The notes under the pieces: model-generated
What the model was told of the DNA's origin: nothing
Seen by the model: the letters and a program-made list of their open reading frames with translations, nothing else
Database searches by the model: none
Shown: in pieces, positions 24,420 to 31,836 of the stretch
How the letters are laid out: each line of letters opens with the position of its first letter
How positions within the stretch are numbered: the first letter of the stretch is position 1
IMG/VR virus record: IMGVR_UViG_3300042879_002939
Coordinates: 1 to 42,076 of that record
From: a virus
DNA length: 42,076 bases
Direction: 5' to 3' (one strand)
Position numbers and translations under genes: made by a program

Positions 24420-25973
24420 TCAGCCTGCAGCAGGGCTTGGACGCCCTGCTGGCGGTGGCGGTGGTTCGGCCTCCAGCGGTGGCGCACCGCTCGGCGGCAG
24501 CGCCGTCCCGGCCGGTCGGCCCTGCGTCAGGCCCGCCGCCGACACCTTCCGCGGATCGGTGTCGAGCGTGATGCCGGCCTTGTCCATCAGCTGCATCCAC
24601 TCCACCCACAGCTCGATCACATCCTCTGGCTCATAGCCCTCGGCGCGGATCGCCTCCTGCGGCGGCAGCAGGCCGCTGCGGATCCGATCGCGCGTCGAAC
24701 TGGTCTCCGACTGCGGGTCGAACAGCTCACGCTTCGGTGGCGTCCAGTCGCCCACCAGGCCATCGGCCGACACGCCTGCAGAGCTAGCCGCCAGGAACCA
24801 CCACTGATGGATCCGCCGGAACACGGTCGGCTCCAGGCTCTGCCAGGTGTCTGACTTCAGTCGCCGCTGGAAGCCGATCCAGCCCATCCGGCCCTGGGTG
24901 AAACTGCCGCCCGAGTAGTCGCCGGTCAGCTCCTCGTAGGTGATGCCCGCGCCTGCTGCGATCTCCAGCAGGTAGGCCTTGATCGTCGCCGGCAGCTCGT
25001 TGGCCTGCGGCGGGTTGATCGCCCTGATGTCCTGGCCCGGGCCCAGGTGGGCAATGCCGCCCGGCTCGATGCGGTTGCCGATCGTGCTCTTCTGATTGCT
25101 TGTGCCATCGAGATCCACCACAGCGACCGCCAGGCACGCCGCGATCTTCTCCTTCATCAGCCGCGCATCCATCAGTTCCTGCACATCACGCAACCGGACC
25201 ATCACCGGCGCCAGGCTCGTCACGCCGCGCGTCATCCCAGGACGCTCCGGCGTGAACAGATGGATGATCTGATCCGCCGGCACCGTGTTGCTCAGCGTGC
25301 TCGTCACACGCAGCGCACTCTCGCCTGGGTGGTAGTTGTAGAGCCAATAGGCCTTCGGCTTGTCTTCCGCGTCGTAGACGATCCCGCGCTTCGTGTACTC
25401 GCCGTTTTCCCCGCCTGGCGTGTCGTTCGCCTCGTCGATCCAGTCGCCCTCCATCACCTGCAGCTGTAGCGGGATCCGCAGGCCCAGGCGGCGCATCGTC
25501 GCCGAGCTCGGTGTGCGCCAACGGATCAGCACCTCCCCGCCGCCCTTCCACGCCTGCACCACCTGCGCCATCAGGCCGTCGAAGTTTGCCTTCCCGTAGT
25601 AGTCGCACTGCAGCGGATCCTTCATCCACTCCTGCATCAGCTTCGTCGCCGCCTTCCCGCGACGACCATTGCTCCGGCCGTCCTTCGCCTTGAAGCTCCA
25701 CCCCTCGCCGATCAGGTTGTCGCTCCACACCTGCACGATCCGACGCGCCCACGGGTTGTTGCGTTGCAGATCACGCGCGCGGTCCCGCATGTCCGAGAAG
25801 CCCCAGGCGCTCGCCGCATCAGCGGACCCCCGCTGGGTGCTCCAATCCTCAACACGTCGGCCGCGGCCGGCTGCGTTATACCGGCGCATCTCCTCCAGCT
25901 GGAGGCGAGCCGCCTCGCGGCGCAACGCAGCGCGCGGAGCAATGGCGGCCAGCAGCTGCTCGAACGGGTTCAT
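24420..25973 (-). CDS. portal protein (lambda gpB family)
   Basis: The 517-residue protein shows the lambda-type portal pattern: GFSDMRDRARDLQRNNPWA, RRIVQVWSDNLIGEGW, MEGDWIDEANDTP, IIHLFTPERPGMTRGVTSLA and YEELTGDYSGGSFTQGRMGW. It forms the dodecameric ring for DNA entry. The C-terminus is Pro/Ala-rich. Overlap with gpW by ATGA at its start. Confidence 0.95.
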   Translation of the reverse strand: MNPFEQLLAAIAPRAALRREAARLQLEEMRRYNAAGRGRRVEDWSTQRGSADAASAWGFSDMRDRARDLQRNNPWARRIVQVWSDNLIGEGWSFKAKDGRSNGRRGKAATKLMQEWMKDPLQCDYYGKANFDGLMAQVVQAWKGGGEVLIRWRTPSSATMRRLGLRIPLQLQVMEGDWIDEANDTPGGENGEYTKRGIVYDAEDKPKAYWLYNYHPGESALRVTSTLSNTVPADQIIHLFTPERPGMTRGVTSLAPVMVRLRDVQELMDARLMKEKIAACLAVAVVDLDGTSNQKSTIGNRIEPGGIAHLGPGQDIRAINPPQANELPATIKAYLLEIAAGAGITYEELTGDYSGGSFTQGRMGWIGFQRRLKSDTWQSLEPTVFRRIHQWWFLAASSAGVSADGLVGDWTPPKRELFDPQSETSSTRDRIRSGLLPPQEAIRAEGYEPEDVIELWVEWMQLMDKAGITLDTDPRKVSAAGLTQGRPAGTALPPSGAPPLEAEPPPPPAGRPSPAAG

Positions 25974-26179
25974 TCGTAGTCGCGCACGAAGGTGGGGTAG
26001 TCGATCCGCACCGTCGGCGCAGTCGCGGCTGCCAGTTGGCTGGCGATGAAATTGCGCGCCTTGAACAGGTCGTTCATCGACTGGTACCGCACCACCTTGT
26101 CGTCGTAGCGCACCTCCAGATAGCCGCCGGCGATCGCTTCCTCGATGGCCGCCAGATGCGCCTGCGTGATCGTGCTCAT
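25970..26179 (-). CDS. gpW-like head-tail joining protein
   Basis: A 69-residue protein, MSTITQAHLAAIEEAIAGG then YDDKVVRYQSMNDLFKARNF, the signature of lambda gpW-like joining proteins encoded between terminase and portal. GGAGG lies 8 bases before the ATG at 26179. A GTG at 26188 falls right at that ribosome binding site and is rejected. Confidence 0.85.
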   Translation of the reverse strand: MSTITQAHLAAIEEAIAGGYLEVRYDDKVVRYQSMNDLFKARNFIASQLAAATAPTVRIDYPTFVRDYE

Positions 26180-26207
26180 CCCGGCCACCTCCGTCCGCTC
26201 ATGCTAC

Positions 26208-28130
26208 TCAGTCCCAGAAGCTGCTCCCGGTCTCGCTCGGCCGGTCCTGTTCTTCCTGCTGCGCTGGCGCCGGCCGCCGTTCCTCGCGCTCGATTCCGCC
26301 GTTGCGCTCCACCTCCCACCGGTCGTCGCTCCACCGATCCGCGCCGACCAGGGCCGCCGCCGCCCTGGCGTAGACCCTGCAGTCGAGGGCCTCGTTCCGT
26401 GGCCGGGTCTTGATCCACTCGAACCGGTTGTAGCCCCGCCGGTCGATCGTGTTCGTCAGCCGCTCGGCGCACAGCTGCCGGAACCACTCCTCGCCGTGTT
26501 GCGGGAAGTGACACCAGCCATGAGGCAACGCCTCACCCTCATCCGGCATGCCCCGCCGCAGCCAGCCGTACAGCTCGCTCTTTGCGGTGCCGCTCCCCAC
26601 CGGCCACACTTTCACGCCGCCCCTCATGGCCTTGCCGTTGCGCAGCACCTCCACGCGACCTGGCGTGCCGATGATCGACGTCTGGCTGTCGGGCCCGCCC
26701 TTGGTCGCGATCACGCGGTTGCCGGCCTGGCTGCGCACCCACCGGTAGACCTCCTGGCTCCTGAAGCCTGAGTCGATCGCCGTCATCCGGATCGGCAGCC
26801 GCTGGCCATCGCCGCGGCCGAACTCCGATCGGATGAACCGCGTCAGCTCGCGCCACACTGCCGGCTGCGCCGTGTCGCCCGCCAGCACCTGGTAGTCGAG
26901 GCTCCAGCTCTCCATCCCAGGCGCCCAGCCCACCACCTCCAGCTCGAGGCGGTCCATCTGCACGTCGATCCCGCAGGTGATGAACGCCACCTGCTCCGGC
27001 ACGCTGCCCAGCTCATACAGCTCCCGCCGGTTGTAGAGCGCCTCCCAGTCCGGGGCCTCGCCGTCGTCGTTCCAGCATTCCGCCAGCACCGTGTTCCACC
27101 ACGGTTTCAGCTCCGCCGGGTTGTCCTTCGCCTTCTCGTAGCCGACCGCCGCCTCAGTCCAGCTGAACCAGCCGAGGGGGCTGTAGAGCGCCGAGCAGTG
27201 GTAGCCCTGCACCTCGCGATCCGGGAACAGCGGCTCCCACCACTCGTCGTCGAACACCTCCGGGTCGTACCACCAGGCCTTCGCGTCCTCGCTGATGCCC
27301 TCCCCGCATTCCTCGCAGATCAGCACCGGCGGTTGCTTCAGCGTGTTCGGCAGGCCCGGGTCCTTCGGGTCATAGCGGATCCGGTCCCACTCGATCATCT
27401 GCCGGTGCCCGCAATGCGGACACGGCACCCTCAGCCGCTGCTGGTTGCTCTGCTGCCACTTCCCGTCGATTGCGCTGCGGCCCGCGATCGTCGGCGTTGA
27501 TGTCCACGCCTGCTTCTTCCGCACGCCGAATGTCCGGGTCCGCGCGCTCACGATCGCCAGCGGGCTTCCCTCCTCGTCCACGTCCGCCGGCCATCGGTCG
27601 ATCTCATCGCCGCCCAGGAACCGGATCGGCATCGACGCCAGGCCCGACGCTGCATTCGCCCCGCCGAGGATCAGGAACCCGCCGGCGAACTCCTTCATCA
27701 GCTGGGTGTTGCCTGAGTCGCGCTCGCGCGGCGCCTTCACCTTCTCGCCCAGGCTCGGCGTCGCCTCGATCATCGGCGCGATCCTCATCTTCGAGTACCG
27801 CTTCGCCATGTCGATCGTCGGCTGCACGAACAGCGCCGGCCCCGGCTGGATGTCCATCACGTAGCCCATCCAGTTGTTGAGCATCTCGCTCTTCCCCATC
27901 TGCGCGCCGAACACCAGCACCACCTCCTGCACCGTGCTCGTCGCCGACAGGTCGTCCATCGGCTTCCGCAGGTACGGGGTCCGCGCTGTTCGCCACGGCC
28001 CGTGCTCGCTCGACGCCTTGCTGCTCAGCACCCGCCGCTGGTCCGCCCACTCACTCACCGTCAGCAGCGGGTCCGGGCGCATGCCGCGCCAGAACGTCAG
28101 CAGCGCATCGTCAACGGACGCCAGCGGCAC
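26208..28130 (-). CDS. terminase large subunit (lambda gpA family)
   Basis: The 640-residue protein has the ATPase domain with Walker A FGAQMGKSE (about 74-82) and Walker B FLGGDEID with acidic residues at about 175-176. A zinc ribbon follows (CPHCGH at 237, CEECG at 272). The C-terminal nuclease has a catalytic-type Asp in GIDVQMDRLE. It pumps and cuts DNA. Start is GTG at 28130, inside the TerS gene, with the usual translational coupling. Confidence 0.97.
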   Translation of the reverse strand: MPLASVDDALLTFWRGMRPDPLLTVSEWADQRRVLSSKASSEHGPWRTARTPYLRKPMDDLSATSTVQEVVLVFGAQMGKSEMLNNWMGYVMDIQPGPALFVQPTIDMAKRYSKMRIAPMIEATPSLGEKVKAPRERDSGNTQLMKEFAGGFLILGGANAASGLASMPIRFLGGDEIDRWPADVDEEGSPLAIVSARTRTFGVRKKQAWTSTPTIAGRSAIDGKWQQSNQQRLRVPCPHCGHRQMIEWDRIRYDPKDPGLPNTLKQPPVLICEECGEGISEDAKAWWYDPEVFDDEWWEPLFPDREVQGYHCSALYSPLGWFSWTEAAVGYEKAKDNPAELKPWWNTVLAECWNDDGEAPDWEALYNRRELYELGSVPEQVAFITCGIDVQMDRLELEVVGWAPGMESWSLDYQVLAGDTAQPAVWRELTRFIRSEFGRGDGQRLPIRMTAIDSGFRSQEVYRWVRSQAGNRVIATKGGPDSQTSIIGTPGRVEVLRNGKAMRGGVKVWPVGSGTAKSELYGWLRRGMPDEGEALPHGWCHFPQHGEEWFRQLCAERLTNTIDRRGYNRFEWIKTRPRNEALDCRVYARAAAALVGADRWSDDRWEVERNGGIEREERRPAPAQQEEQDRPSETGSSFWD

Positions 28131-28683
28131 GCACCAACTCCTCCAGGGCCCTCACATGATGCCGGTCGATCACCTGCATCACCGCTGCTCGCTGCTCCTG
28201 GGTCAATCCACCAACAGCGCCGGCGATCTCGCCCACCATCTGCTGGCTCGTGCGCATCACTGCATCGCGCACCTGCATTCCCGCCGCGGCGAACCCTCGC
28301 TCCACCGCCGCCTTGTCCAGCAGCTTGCCGCTCCGCTCCTCGTAGTCGAGCTTGAGCAGCATCGCCTTGTAGCCCTCGGCCGCCGCCTTCGCCGAGTTGT
28401 AGGTGCCAGCTCCGCCCTTGTTCCCCGGCGGTGGCAGCGGCGCTGGATCCGGCACGTCCTCCCCCCGCGCCCGCGCCTTGCCCGTGTTGATCTGCTCCGC
28501 CGTGCGCTGATACTGCGGCTCCGTGTTGCGGATCCACTCCAGCTCCGCCACCTCTGGGTCGATCAGGTAGAGCTTTCCCTTCCGCTCCACTGACCGCTTC
28601 AGCCGGCCCGTGCTGATCGCCTTCCGCACCGCCTGGGGGCTCACACCCCGTTGGGCCGCATACTCAGCAACGGTGATCAGCAC
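28111..28683 (-). CDS. terminase small subunit (Nu1-like)
   Basis: The 190-residue protein begins with a winged-helix DNA-binding domain (LITVAEYAAQRGVSPQAVRKAISTGRLKRS residues 2-31, in part), then a helical region (SAKAAAEGYKAMLLKLDYEE) and a C-terminal assembly segment. This is the Nu1/terminase small layout. It recognises the packaging site. GTG start at 28683 overlaps the previous stop. Confidence 0.85.
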   Translation of the reverse strand: MLITVAEYAAQRGVSPQAVRKAISTGRLKRSVERKGKLYLIDPEVAELEWIRNTEPQYQRTAEQINTGKARARGEDVPDPAPLPPPGNKGGAGTYNSAKAAAEGYKAMLLKLDYEERSGKLLDKAAVERGFAAAGMQVRDAVMRTSQQMVGEIAGAVGGLTQEQRAAVMQVIDRHHVRALEELVRAAGVR

Positions 28684-28955
28684 AACGCGACGTAGTACCC
28701 CGCTTCAATCAGCTTCGTCGCCAGCCCCGCCGGCGCCGGCTGCACCAGATGGATCGGTGTGTCCAGTCCCGTCATCCCTCGCACCAGGGCCGCCAGCTGG
28801 TCGATCAGCAGCACCGCATGGCCGCGGCCTTCGAGCATCTCATCCACCGTCACCTCAGGGCCCACCGCGCCGAACTCGATCCGCATCGGCCAGCCCCTCA
28901 CGTGCCCATCCGGGCCCCATTGGCAGCCATAGCGAACGCTCGCCACCTCAATCAT
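28677..28955 (-). CDS. hypothetical protein
   Basis: The 92-residue protein, MIEVASVRYGCQWGPDGHVR onward, is not recognised. It has alternating beta and helix (VTVDEMLEGRGHAVLLIDQL). It overlaps the upstream gene by 8 bp and the TerS gene by 7 bp, so it belongs to the packaging operon. The ATG at 28955 is chosen over a longer frame to 28994. Confidence 0.6.
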   Translation of the reverse strand: MIEVASVRYGCQWGPDGHVRGWPMRIEFGAVGPEVTVDEMLEGRGHAVLLIDQLAALVRGMTGLDTPIHLVQPAPAGLATKLIEAGYYVALC

Positions 28956-29316
28956 CGAACCCGGGAACGAACTCCCGCCGACAGGTAGGAGCATCCTGCC
29001 AGGGCATCAGCACCATCGTGCCCGGCGATACCTTCACCACCGACACGATGTTCTGCCCCGGTGAGGCGTCGATCCACGACCACACCAGCGCATCGCCCCA
29101 CAGGATCCGCGGCTGCGACACCACCACGCCATGGAGCTGCAGCATGCTCGCCCCCGGCTGGCGCATCACCTCCAGCCCCAGCCGTTCGCTCAGCGCCCAC
29201 GCCAGCACCTGGCCGCCGCGATCCACACCATGCACGCCGACTCGATCGCGTGGGCATTGCGCAGCGATCACATCGACCGCTGCCTCCAATCCTGCCCACG
29301 TCAGCTGCAGCAGCAT
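28948..29316 (-). CDS. hypothetical protein, faint phosphoribosyltransferase-like pattern
   Basis: A 122-residue protein beginning MLLQLTWAGLEAAVDVIAAQ. The stretch VGVHGVDRGGQVLAWALSERL recalls the GVPRGG / ALSxRL pattern of type I phosphoribosyltransferases. The PRPP-binding loop with two acidic residues then TG is not seen, so it would be degenerate or unrelated. The C-terminal part (LWGDALVWSWIDA, VSPGTMVLMPWQDA) is beta-rich. The ATG at 29316 overlaps the ParB-like stop (TGATG). Confidence 0.55.
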   Translation of the reverse strand: MLLQLTWAGLEAAVDVIAAQCPRDRVGVHGVDRGGQVLAWALSERLGLEVMRQPGASMLQLHGVVVSQPRILWGDALVWSWIDASPGQNIVSVVKVSPGTMVLMPWQDAPTCRREFVPGFDD

Positions 29317-30566
29317 CAGTCCTTCCCAGGAATCCACGCCCTATTGAACGAGCCCGCGCCAGCCTGCGCTGGCATCCCTGAACGGTTCAGCAGCCGCACG
29401 ACCTCCTCGGCCTCCATCCCCAGCCGCTTGCGGATCTCGCGCTGCGGCACGCCGTCATCCACCATCGCCCGCACGATCTCCGCCATCCGCAGCACCGCAT
29501 GAACGCCCCGGGCCCGGTTGTGCCTGATCGTGCTCATCATGCGGTGCGTCGCATCGAGCCGCACCTCCACCACCGGCACCATGCCGCCGGTCAGCTTCGA
29601 CACCCGCTCATCCCCGCTCACCGTCCACCGGTGGAAGCCATCGACGATCGTGTGCTTCCCACCCTCCGCCGGCAGCACCACGATCGGCTGAGTCCACTTG
29701 TCCTCGAGGAGGCTGGTGATCAGCAGCTCCAGCTCTGGCGCCGCCACATGGTTGGGGTTCCAGGCGTTGCCGACCAGCTTCTCCCTGGGCACCCACCGCA
29801 CCTTGCTCACCGGCTGGTCCTTCACACTCACCGCTTCCCCTCCAGCGCCTTGCTCATCCATCCACTCCCTGCAGAGCGTCGCCAGGGCCTCGGGCATCCC
29901 CTCCAGCCCCCATCGCTCCTTCGCCATCCGCACCGCCGCCAGCACCGACTCGCGGTCATCCCACCGCATGTTCACGCTGAAGACGTGCCGCTCCTCCACC
30001 TCGCCGCTCTCGTCCTCGGCCGTCGTTCCATCGTCCTCAGGCTCCGGCGCCGTCGCGCCCGGCTGCCCTTGCTCCGGCTCCACCCGCTCGTTCGCGTTGC
30101 TCGTGCCCTTGCCGCCCATCTCCTCGAGGCCCATCAGCTCCAGGCCATCGTGCAGCCGCTTCAGGTCATCTTCATCGAACCCCAGCACCCTCGGGTCCAG
30201 GTCGATCGCCGCCAGCTCCGTCGCCAGCAGCTCCTCATCCCACGTCGCACCCTCCGCCAGCCGGTTGTCGGCCAGCAGGTACGCGCGCCGCTGCTTCTCA
30301 TCGAGGTGGTCGAGCACCACCACCGGCAACTCGGCCAGGCCCAGCAGCTGCGCCGCCTGCAGCCGCCCATGGCCCGCCAGGATCCCGTCCGCGCTGTCCA
30401 CCAGGATCGGCGCCGTGAAGCCGAACTCGCGGATGCTCGCCGCGATCTGCTCCACCTGCCGTTCCGAATGAATCCGCGCGTTGTTGGCATAGGGCTTCAG
30501 CCGATCCAGCGGCCACATCTCCAGCCGCTTCGCCATCGCAGGAATGCTCTCGGTCATGCCGCCCAT
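29316..30566 (-). CDS. protein with two ParB/Srx domains
   Basis: The protein (416 residues from ATG 30566) has an N-terminal ParB domain: WPLDRLKPYANNARIHSER, FGFTAPILVD, GILAGHGRLQAA. The linker is acidic and Gln/Glu-rich. A second ParB-like domain follows (about residues 265-400): NAWNPNHVAAPELELLI, HTIVDGFHRWTVS, then ATHRMMSTIRHNRARG and a helix-turn-helix-like tail (GVPQREIRKRLGMEAEEVVRLL). Phage ParB-like proteins near terminases usually end in a methyltransferase; here a second ParB takes that place. The ATGs at 30557 and 30536 are other possible starts. Confidence 0.85.
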   Translation of the reverse strand: MGGMTESIPAMAKRLEMWPLDRLKPYANNARIHSERQVEQIAASIREFGFTAPILVDSADGILAGHGRLQAAQLLGLAELPVVVLDHLDEKQRRAYLLADNRLAEGATWDEELLATELAAIDLDPRVLGFDEDDLKRLHDGLELMGLEEMGGKGTSNANERVEPEQGQPGATAPEPEDDGTTAEDESGEVEERHVFSVNMRWDDRESVLAAVRMAKERWGLEGMPEALATLCREWMDEQGAGGEAVSVKDQPVSKVRWVPREKLVGNAWNPNHVAAPELELLITSLLEDKWTQPIVVLPAEGGKHTIVDGFHRWTVSGDERVSKLTGGMVPVVEVRLDATHRMMSTIRHNRARGVHAVLRMAEIVRAMVDDGVPQREIRKRLGMEAEEVVRLLNRSGMPAQAGAGSFNRAWIPGKD

Positions 30567-30765
30567 CAGGCCATCGCAACCATCGTCGCGCAACCGGGCC
30601 GCCGCATACCGGCCGCTACTTCCTGATCAATTTCTGCCCCAGATCGCCTCAGGGCTTTTCGCAATAAGGATCGCACTTTGAGAAAGCTTGTCCCTGACTG
30701 GCTTTAGCAACCCCACAAAATCGCTGTCTCTAGCGAAAAATCGCGAGTCGCGGACCCGCAGGGGG
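30567..30765. other. 200-bp intergenic region with small palindromes
   Basis: No gene is visible. It holds CGCGA-G-TCGCG (a perfect 11-bp palindrome centred near 30746), GCGA-AAAA-TCGC just before it, and TTAGCAACC at 30704-30712, repeated at 30766-30774 just outside. No convincing sigma-70 promoter or terminator was found. It could hold an operator or ParB-type binding site for the adjacent gene product. Confidence 0.35.
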
Positions 30766-30990
30766 TTAGCAACCAGGAGGACCCAAAGGGTGGGGGGTGG
30801 TTGCGGAGTGGTTGCGGTGAGGGGGTTGGCGCATGGCCCAGACGGTGGCTGCACGCTGTGTGGCGTAGGCCTGGAGGAGCTGCCTGCAGATGCGCTGAAG
30901 CACAGCGATGTCTGTGGTCTGGTCGATGGCTCGACTGAAGCGCTCCACCTCGAACTGCTGAGCAGGTGTGAGTGCGAGGGGATCAGGCAC
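30766..30990 (-). CDS. small protein, weakly NblA-like
   Basis: This 74-residue protein from GTG 30990 has AGGGGG 7 bases upstream. Its core is LTPAQQFEVERFSRAIDQTT then VLQRICRQLLQAYATQRAAT. Cyanobacterial NblA proteins, small adaptors that steer phycobilisomes to ClpC protease, share a short helical fold and an N-terminal LSLEQQFxxRSF pattern. The likeness is limited and unproven; a generic helical cyanophage protein is equally possible. The tail is basic and Pro/His-rich. It overlaps the gpZ-like gene by 8 bp. Confidence 0.55.
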   Translation of the reverse strand: MPDPLALTPAQQFEVERFSRAIDQTTDIAVLQRICRQLLQAYATQRAATVWAMRQPPHRNHSATTPHPLGPPGC

Positions 30991-31540
30991 GACCGTACCC
31001 CCTGCCCATGGCGCCGAGGGAACGAAGGATGCCCTTCTCGAGTGCGTCCTCGATGCGCACCTCGGTGCGTGCCTGTAGGGCTGGGGACCACTTGCCCCCG
31101 GTGTAGATGGCATGGATGGAGGGGCCGTGAATGACGTCGAGGGGCATGCGCTCCTTGTCGCGACGCTTGAAGGGCTTGCCCTTGGCGATGAAGCCCGAGC
31201 GAACAAGGGTTCGCTGTCCACGGAAGATGCTCATGCTGAGGCCCTTGGGGGTCTCCTTGGGCTTGAACTGCATGGCCGTGATGGGCTTGCGGGAGGTGGT
31301 GATCACCGCTGTCTGGCCGTCGCCGCTGACGCGAGCAGTGGGGACGTTCGCCTTGATGCGGCCGGCTGTGAGGCTGTAGCGCTGACCGATGGACTTGGCG
31401 AGGGTGGTGCGGCCTGCCTTGGCGGCATCACGGACGCCGGCTCGGATGGCCTTGGGGATGTCCTGGGAGGAGAGCCGAGCGAGGGCCTGAGCCAGCTCCT
31501 GGTCGCCGATGACGCGGGCGTTGATGTCGATGCGTGCCAT
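30983..31540 (-). CDS. minor tail protein Z-like
   Basis: The 185-residue protein matches prophage minor tail protein Z: SSQDIPKAIRAGVRDAAKAG, RTTLAKSIGQRYSLTAGRIK, KPITAMQFKPKETPKGLSM and FKRRDKERMPLDVIHGPSI. In lambda-like phages Z sits between head-joining and tail-terminator genes and helps tail completion. Here it is about 11 kb away, between the replication and ParB genes. The ATG at 31540 follows GGAGA by 5 bases; longer starts lack such a site. Confidence 0.8.
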   Translation of the reverse strand: MARIDINARVIGDQELAQALARLSSQDIPKAIRAGVRDAAKAGRTTLAKSIGQRYSLTAGRIKANVPTARVSGDGQTAVITTSRKPITAMQFKPKETPKGLSMSIFRGQRTLVRSGFIAKGKPFKRRDKERMPLDVIHGPSIHAIYTGGKWSPALQARTEVRIEDALEKGILRSLGAMGRGYGRA

Positions 31541-31612
31541 GGGGGTCTCCAGTGGGTCCATTGTCGCCGGCTTCCAACCTGACCAACCTGCCAACCTTTT
31601 TCCTACGAGAGG

Positions 31613-31667
31613 TCTACACCCCTCCTTACCCCCCTCTTACCCCCTCTCTATTCCTTTTATCTCTTTA
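31613..31667. other. G-free pyrimidine-rich tract
   Basis: Fifty-five bases on the + strand contain no G and are mostly C/T, with CTTACCCCC twice. The complementary strand is purine-rich with runs of five, six and four G. It lies between two blocks of AGGTTRG repeats and ends in a T/A-rich part (TATTCCTTTTATC). It could be an unwinding element or form an unusual structure at the putative origin. Confidence 0.4.
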
Positions 31668-31729
31668 GGTTAGAAGGTTAGTACAGGTTAGAAGAACGGT
31701 TGCAGGGCAAGGGGTTTGGGGCCCTCGCC

Positions 31730-31836
31730 AGGTTGGAAAGAGGTTGGAAAGAGGTTGGAAGGTTGGCAATCAGTCGCACTCGCTGACGCGGTGGACTCAA
31801 CCGCTTGCCAACCTGATTCCAACCTCCTTCCAACCT
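31730..31836. repeat. large inverted repeat
   Basis: Arms at 31741-31769 and 31805-31836 are near-perfect reverse complements: AGGTTGG-AA units against TTCCAACCT units, both ending in GGTTGGCAA / TTGCCAACC, around a 35-base loop. A third left-arm unit at 31730 has an exact 11-bp period. The right arm reaches the PrimPol stop codon. In RNA it would form a long hairpin, but no U-run follows, so a simple terminator is unlikely. Confidence 0.6.

Larger units (their letters stand above)
31572..31836. repeat. cluster of 13 AGGTTRG repeats, candidate origin iterons
   Basis: Copies of AGGTTGG or AGGTTAG in both orientations. CCAACCT starts at 31574, 31583 and 31591; AGGTTAG at 31667, 31675 and 31685; AGGTTGG at 31730, 31741, 31752 and 31760; CCAACCT at 31808, 31819 and 31830. 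Spacing is near 8-11 bp, about one helical turn. The array lies directly after the PrimPol-helicase gene, a usual place for a replication origin recognised by its own initiator. Chance would give well under one copy. Confidence 0.6.

Noticed and set aside
30627-31091. 154-codon minus frame covering the intergenic gap before the ParB gene
   Set aside because: It overlaps the gpZ-like and NblA-like genes, has no ribosome binding site and no family pattern; its C-terminal part looks protein-like, but not enough to call.
31730-31836. Rho-independent terminator
   Set aside because: Stem is strong but no T-run follows on the transcribed strand.
31572-31836. CRISPR array
   Set aside because: Repeats are only about 7-9 bp, in both orientations, and have no unique spacers of 30 bp.
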